NCBI GenBank assembly: GCA_014649555.1
Contig: BMTG01000001.1
Span: 868,001-932,000, forward strand
Direction of reading: 5' to 3'
Length of the DNA: 64,000 bases
DNA from: Streptomyces globisporus
GTDB lineage: Bacteria; Actinomycetota; Actinomycetes; Streptomycetales; Streptomycetaceae
The translations under genes and the position numbers were made by a program. Positions within the stretch are counted from its first letter, which is position 1. The number at the start of each line of letters is the position of its first letter. Under the pieces are notes generated by a model. The model did not search any database. It was given only the letters and a program-made list of their open reading frames with translations, and had not been told where the DNA came from. Shown one piece after another: positions 62,576 through 64,000 of the stretch.

Positions 62576-63844
62576 TCAGTCGGTGACGTCGATCGGGACC
62601 CGGTCGGTCTCCACCCCGGCGGCGGTGACGACCTGGACGTCCACGGTCCCCGGCTCGACCTCGACCGGGACGGGCACGGTGAGGACGGTGTCGGTGGGGT
62701 TGGCGAAGCCCCCGGCGACCGGGACCAGCGGGACGTGGACGTGAACGGTCCCTATCCGCACGACGAGCCGGGCCAGCCGGTCGGGGGTGCCCGCGCCGGG
62801 CGGGACGAAGCCCGCGCCCCGGATCTCGATGTCGTCGCCGGTCCGGATCGGGGCGTCCAGGTCTCCGGCCTCCCGGGCCCGGACGACGGACAGCACGACG
62901 GGCCTGCCGCCCTCCGCGTACTTCCCGGCGAAGTAGGTCGCCGCCGAGACGGCCACCAGCAGCGCGAGCCCCCACGGCAGATCGGGCAGCTGCTCGGGGC
63001 GGCGGGCGAGGCGGACCGCGGCGAACAGCACGGCGACGGCGCTGACCAGGACGTACTGCACATCGGTGAACGACCCGCGTCCGGAGTCGTCGGTGAGCAG
63101 GTCGGCGGCGCGCGGCCGGTCCGCGCGCAGCTTTTGGAGCCGCCGGCCCAGCACCCGTACGGTCACGACGCGGCGCACGACGACGGCGACCGCGGACACC
63201 AGCGCCAGCACGGCCACGACCCCGGCGGAGCGCACGAGATCGAGCCCCTCGATCAGGGCGTCCCGCTCGTCCGGGTCGGAGGCACCGGCCAGTTGCAGCG
63301 CGAGGACGAGGACGGCGAAGACGGCGAGCAGCACCCAGGAGGCGGCGACCGTCCGGGAGGTGGAGAGCCGGTTGTCCTCACCGATCAGCGGGGCGAGGAG
63401 GCCGCCGCGGGCACGGTGGAAGCGAGCAGCGGCGGTGAGCAGCCCCGCGGTGACGAGGGCGGCGAGCAGGGCGGCGGTCCGGGCGGTGGACCAGCCGGCC
63501 CCGATCGCGGTGACGCAGACCCCGACGAGGAGCGCCCCGGCCGCGCCCCAGACGGTGAACAGGGTGGACCGCCAGACCTGGTGCGGCCAGGCGTCCCCGG
63601 CCTCCCGGGCGCGTTCGGCGACGGCGCGGGCGGACCCGGTCAGCTCGTCGGAGACCCACTGCCGGGAGGCGGAGGGAGACTGGGCGACCCCGGCGGGCAG
63701 CCCGTTGCCCGCGGCGAGTTCGTCGCGCTTGGCGAGGAACGCGGCGACCGCGTTCCGGTGTCCGCGCCGCGCTCCGTGCGGGCAGTCGCCGCAGGTACAG
63801 CCGCCGCTGTGCGTGCCGCTCGTCCTGGTTTCGTCCAACGCCAC
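62576..63844 (-). CDS. Hypothetical membrane protein with N-terminal Cys cluster
   Basis: 422 residues with a GTG start; no Shine-Dalgarno is visible, so the start is uncertain. The N-terminus has a CxCxxC cluster in GGCTCGDCPHGARRGH that could bind zinc. About six membrane helices span residues ~90-320. A soluble beta-rich C-terminal domain (GDDIEIRGAGFVPPGAG, VHVHVPLVPV, TDTVLTVPVPVEVEPG) resembles an IPT/TIG or immunoglobulin-like fold. No family is recognised. The last 156 bases of the window hold its upstream region and no other gene that I can see. Confidence 0.72.
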   Translation of the reverse strand: MALDETRTSGTHSGGCTCGDCPHGARRGHRNAVAAFLAKRDELAAGNGLPAGVAQSPSASRQWVSDELTGSARAVAERAREAGDAWPHQVWRSTLFTVWGAAGALLVGVCVTAIGAGWSTARTAALLAALVTAGLLTAAARFHRARGGLLAPLIGEDNRLSTSRTVAASWVLLAVFAVLVLALQLAGASDPDERDALIEGLDLVRSAGVVAVLALVSAVAVVVRRVVTVRVLGRRLQKLRADRPRAADLLTDDSGRGSFTDVQYVLVSAVAVLFAAVRLARRPEQLPDLPWGLALLVAVSAATYFAGKYAEGGRPVVLSVVRAREAGDLDAPIRTGDDIEIRGAGFVPPGAGTPDRLARLVVRIGTVHVHVPLVPVAGGFANPTDTVLTVPVPVEVEPGTVDVQVVTAAGVETDRVPIDVTD

Positions 63845-64000
63845 GGAGGATTACGCCCTTTCCCGCCCCGGTACAGCCAACTCACTTGCGATATCAGCGA
63901 ATTGTGCCGTACCGGGCGGCCGGTCCCCGCATCGGGGCGGGCCGGGGGCGGGTGTCGTCAGAACGTTCGACTGATCCGCTGCCACAGGGGCTGGTAGTTG

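Overview
The window reads as chromosomal core DNA of a Streptomyces. It has very high GC with strong GC bias at third codon positions, many GTG starts, ATGA/GTGA stop-start overlaps, long GC-rich hairpins between genes, and a gene order that I recall from S. coelicolor around SCO4790-SCO4856. I found no rRNA, tRNA, CRISPR array, prophage or biosynthetic cluster. About 53 genes are called.

Layout. 0-2 kb: end of sdhA and sdhB (TCA cycle). 2-5.4 kb: two hypothetical genes, then a three-gene TetR-controlled operon (membrane protein, DCC thiol oxidoreductase, TetR) behind a promoter covered by a 38-bp perfect palindrome. 5.4-14.4 kb: an orphan peptide-binding protein, a membrane phosphoesterase, a DD-carboxypeptidase, a YihY protein, a DprE1/DprE2-like pair and a 2'-5' RNA ligase family protein. 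14.5-20.6 kb: trpS, rocD, a glutathionylspermidine-synthase-like gene with a tiny lipoprotein, and a MocR regulator divergent from an AhpD-like protein. 20.7-31 kb: mdh, an HTH-membrane-DUF2690 protein, a DUF3017 protein, folD, an RDD protein, a DUF2079 protein, purH and purN. 31-36.6 kb: a PerM-like protein, an XRE/sigma-like fusion, sucD and sucC. 36.9-39.3 kb: two secreted low-complexity proteins.

39.4-48.3 kb holds the most interesting system. One operon encodes a MoxR AAA ATPase, a DUF5682 protein and a VWA protein. A divergent operon encodes a SWIM zinc-finger protein and a DUF5691 protein. This gene set resembles E. coli yehL/M/P/Q. Both operons carry an exact TTGTCAGTG element, with a -10 hexamer 8 bases further on. 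That is the RecA-independent DNA-damage (PafBC-type) promoter motif of mycobacteria. A near-exact copy lies in front of the repair helicase gene pcrA at 54.8 kb, so the system is probably DNA-damage induced.

48.4-64 kb: a B12-dependent mutase small subunit whose stop codon lies in a 19-bp tandem repeat, a MITE-like inverted repeat, a lipase, an M23 peptidase with a tyrosine-rich repeat domain, pcrA, two NlpC/P60 hydrolases (the first behind a ydaO-type c-di-AMP riboswitch), a LiaFSR-like set (PspC histidine kinase, LuxR-type response regulator, PspC/LiaF-like protein), a DoxX protein and a membrane protein with an N-terminal cysteine cluster.

The order sucC/D, TM protein, perM, purN, purH and, separately, M23 peptidase next to the UvrD-type helicase matches what I recall of M. 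tuberculosis Rv0949-Rv0957. In this genome a roughly 14-kb accessory block, including the MoxR/VWA system, separates the two halves.
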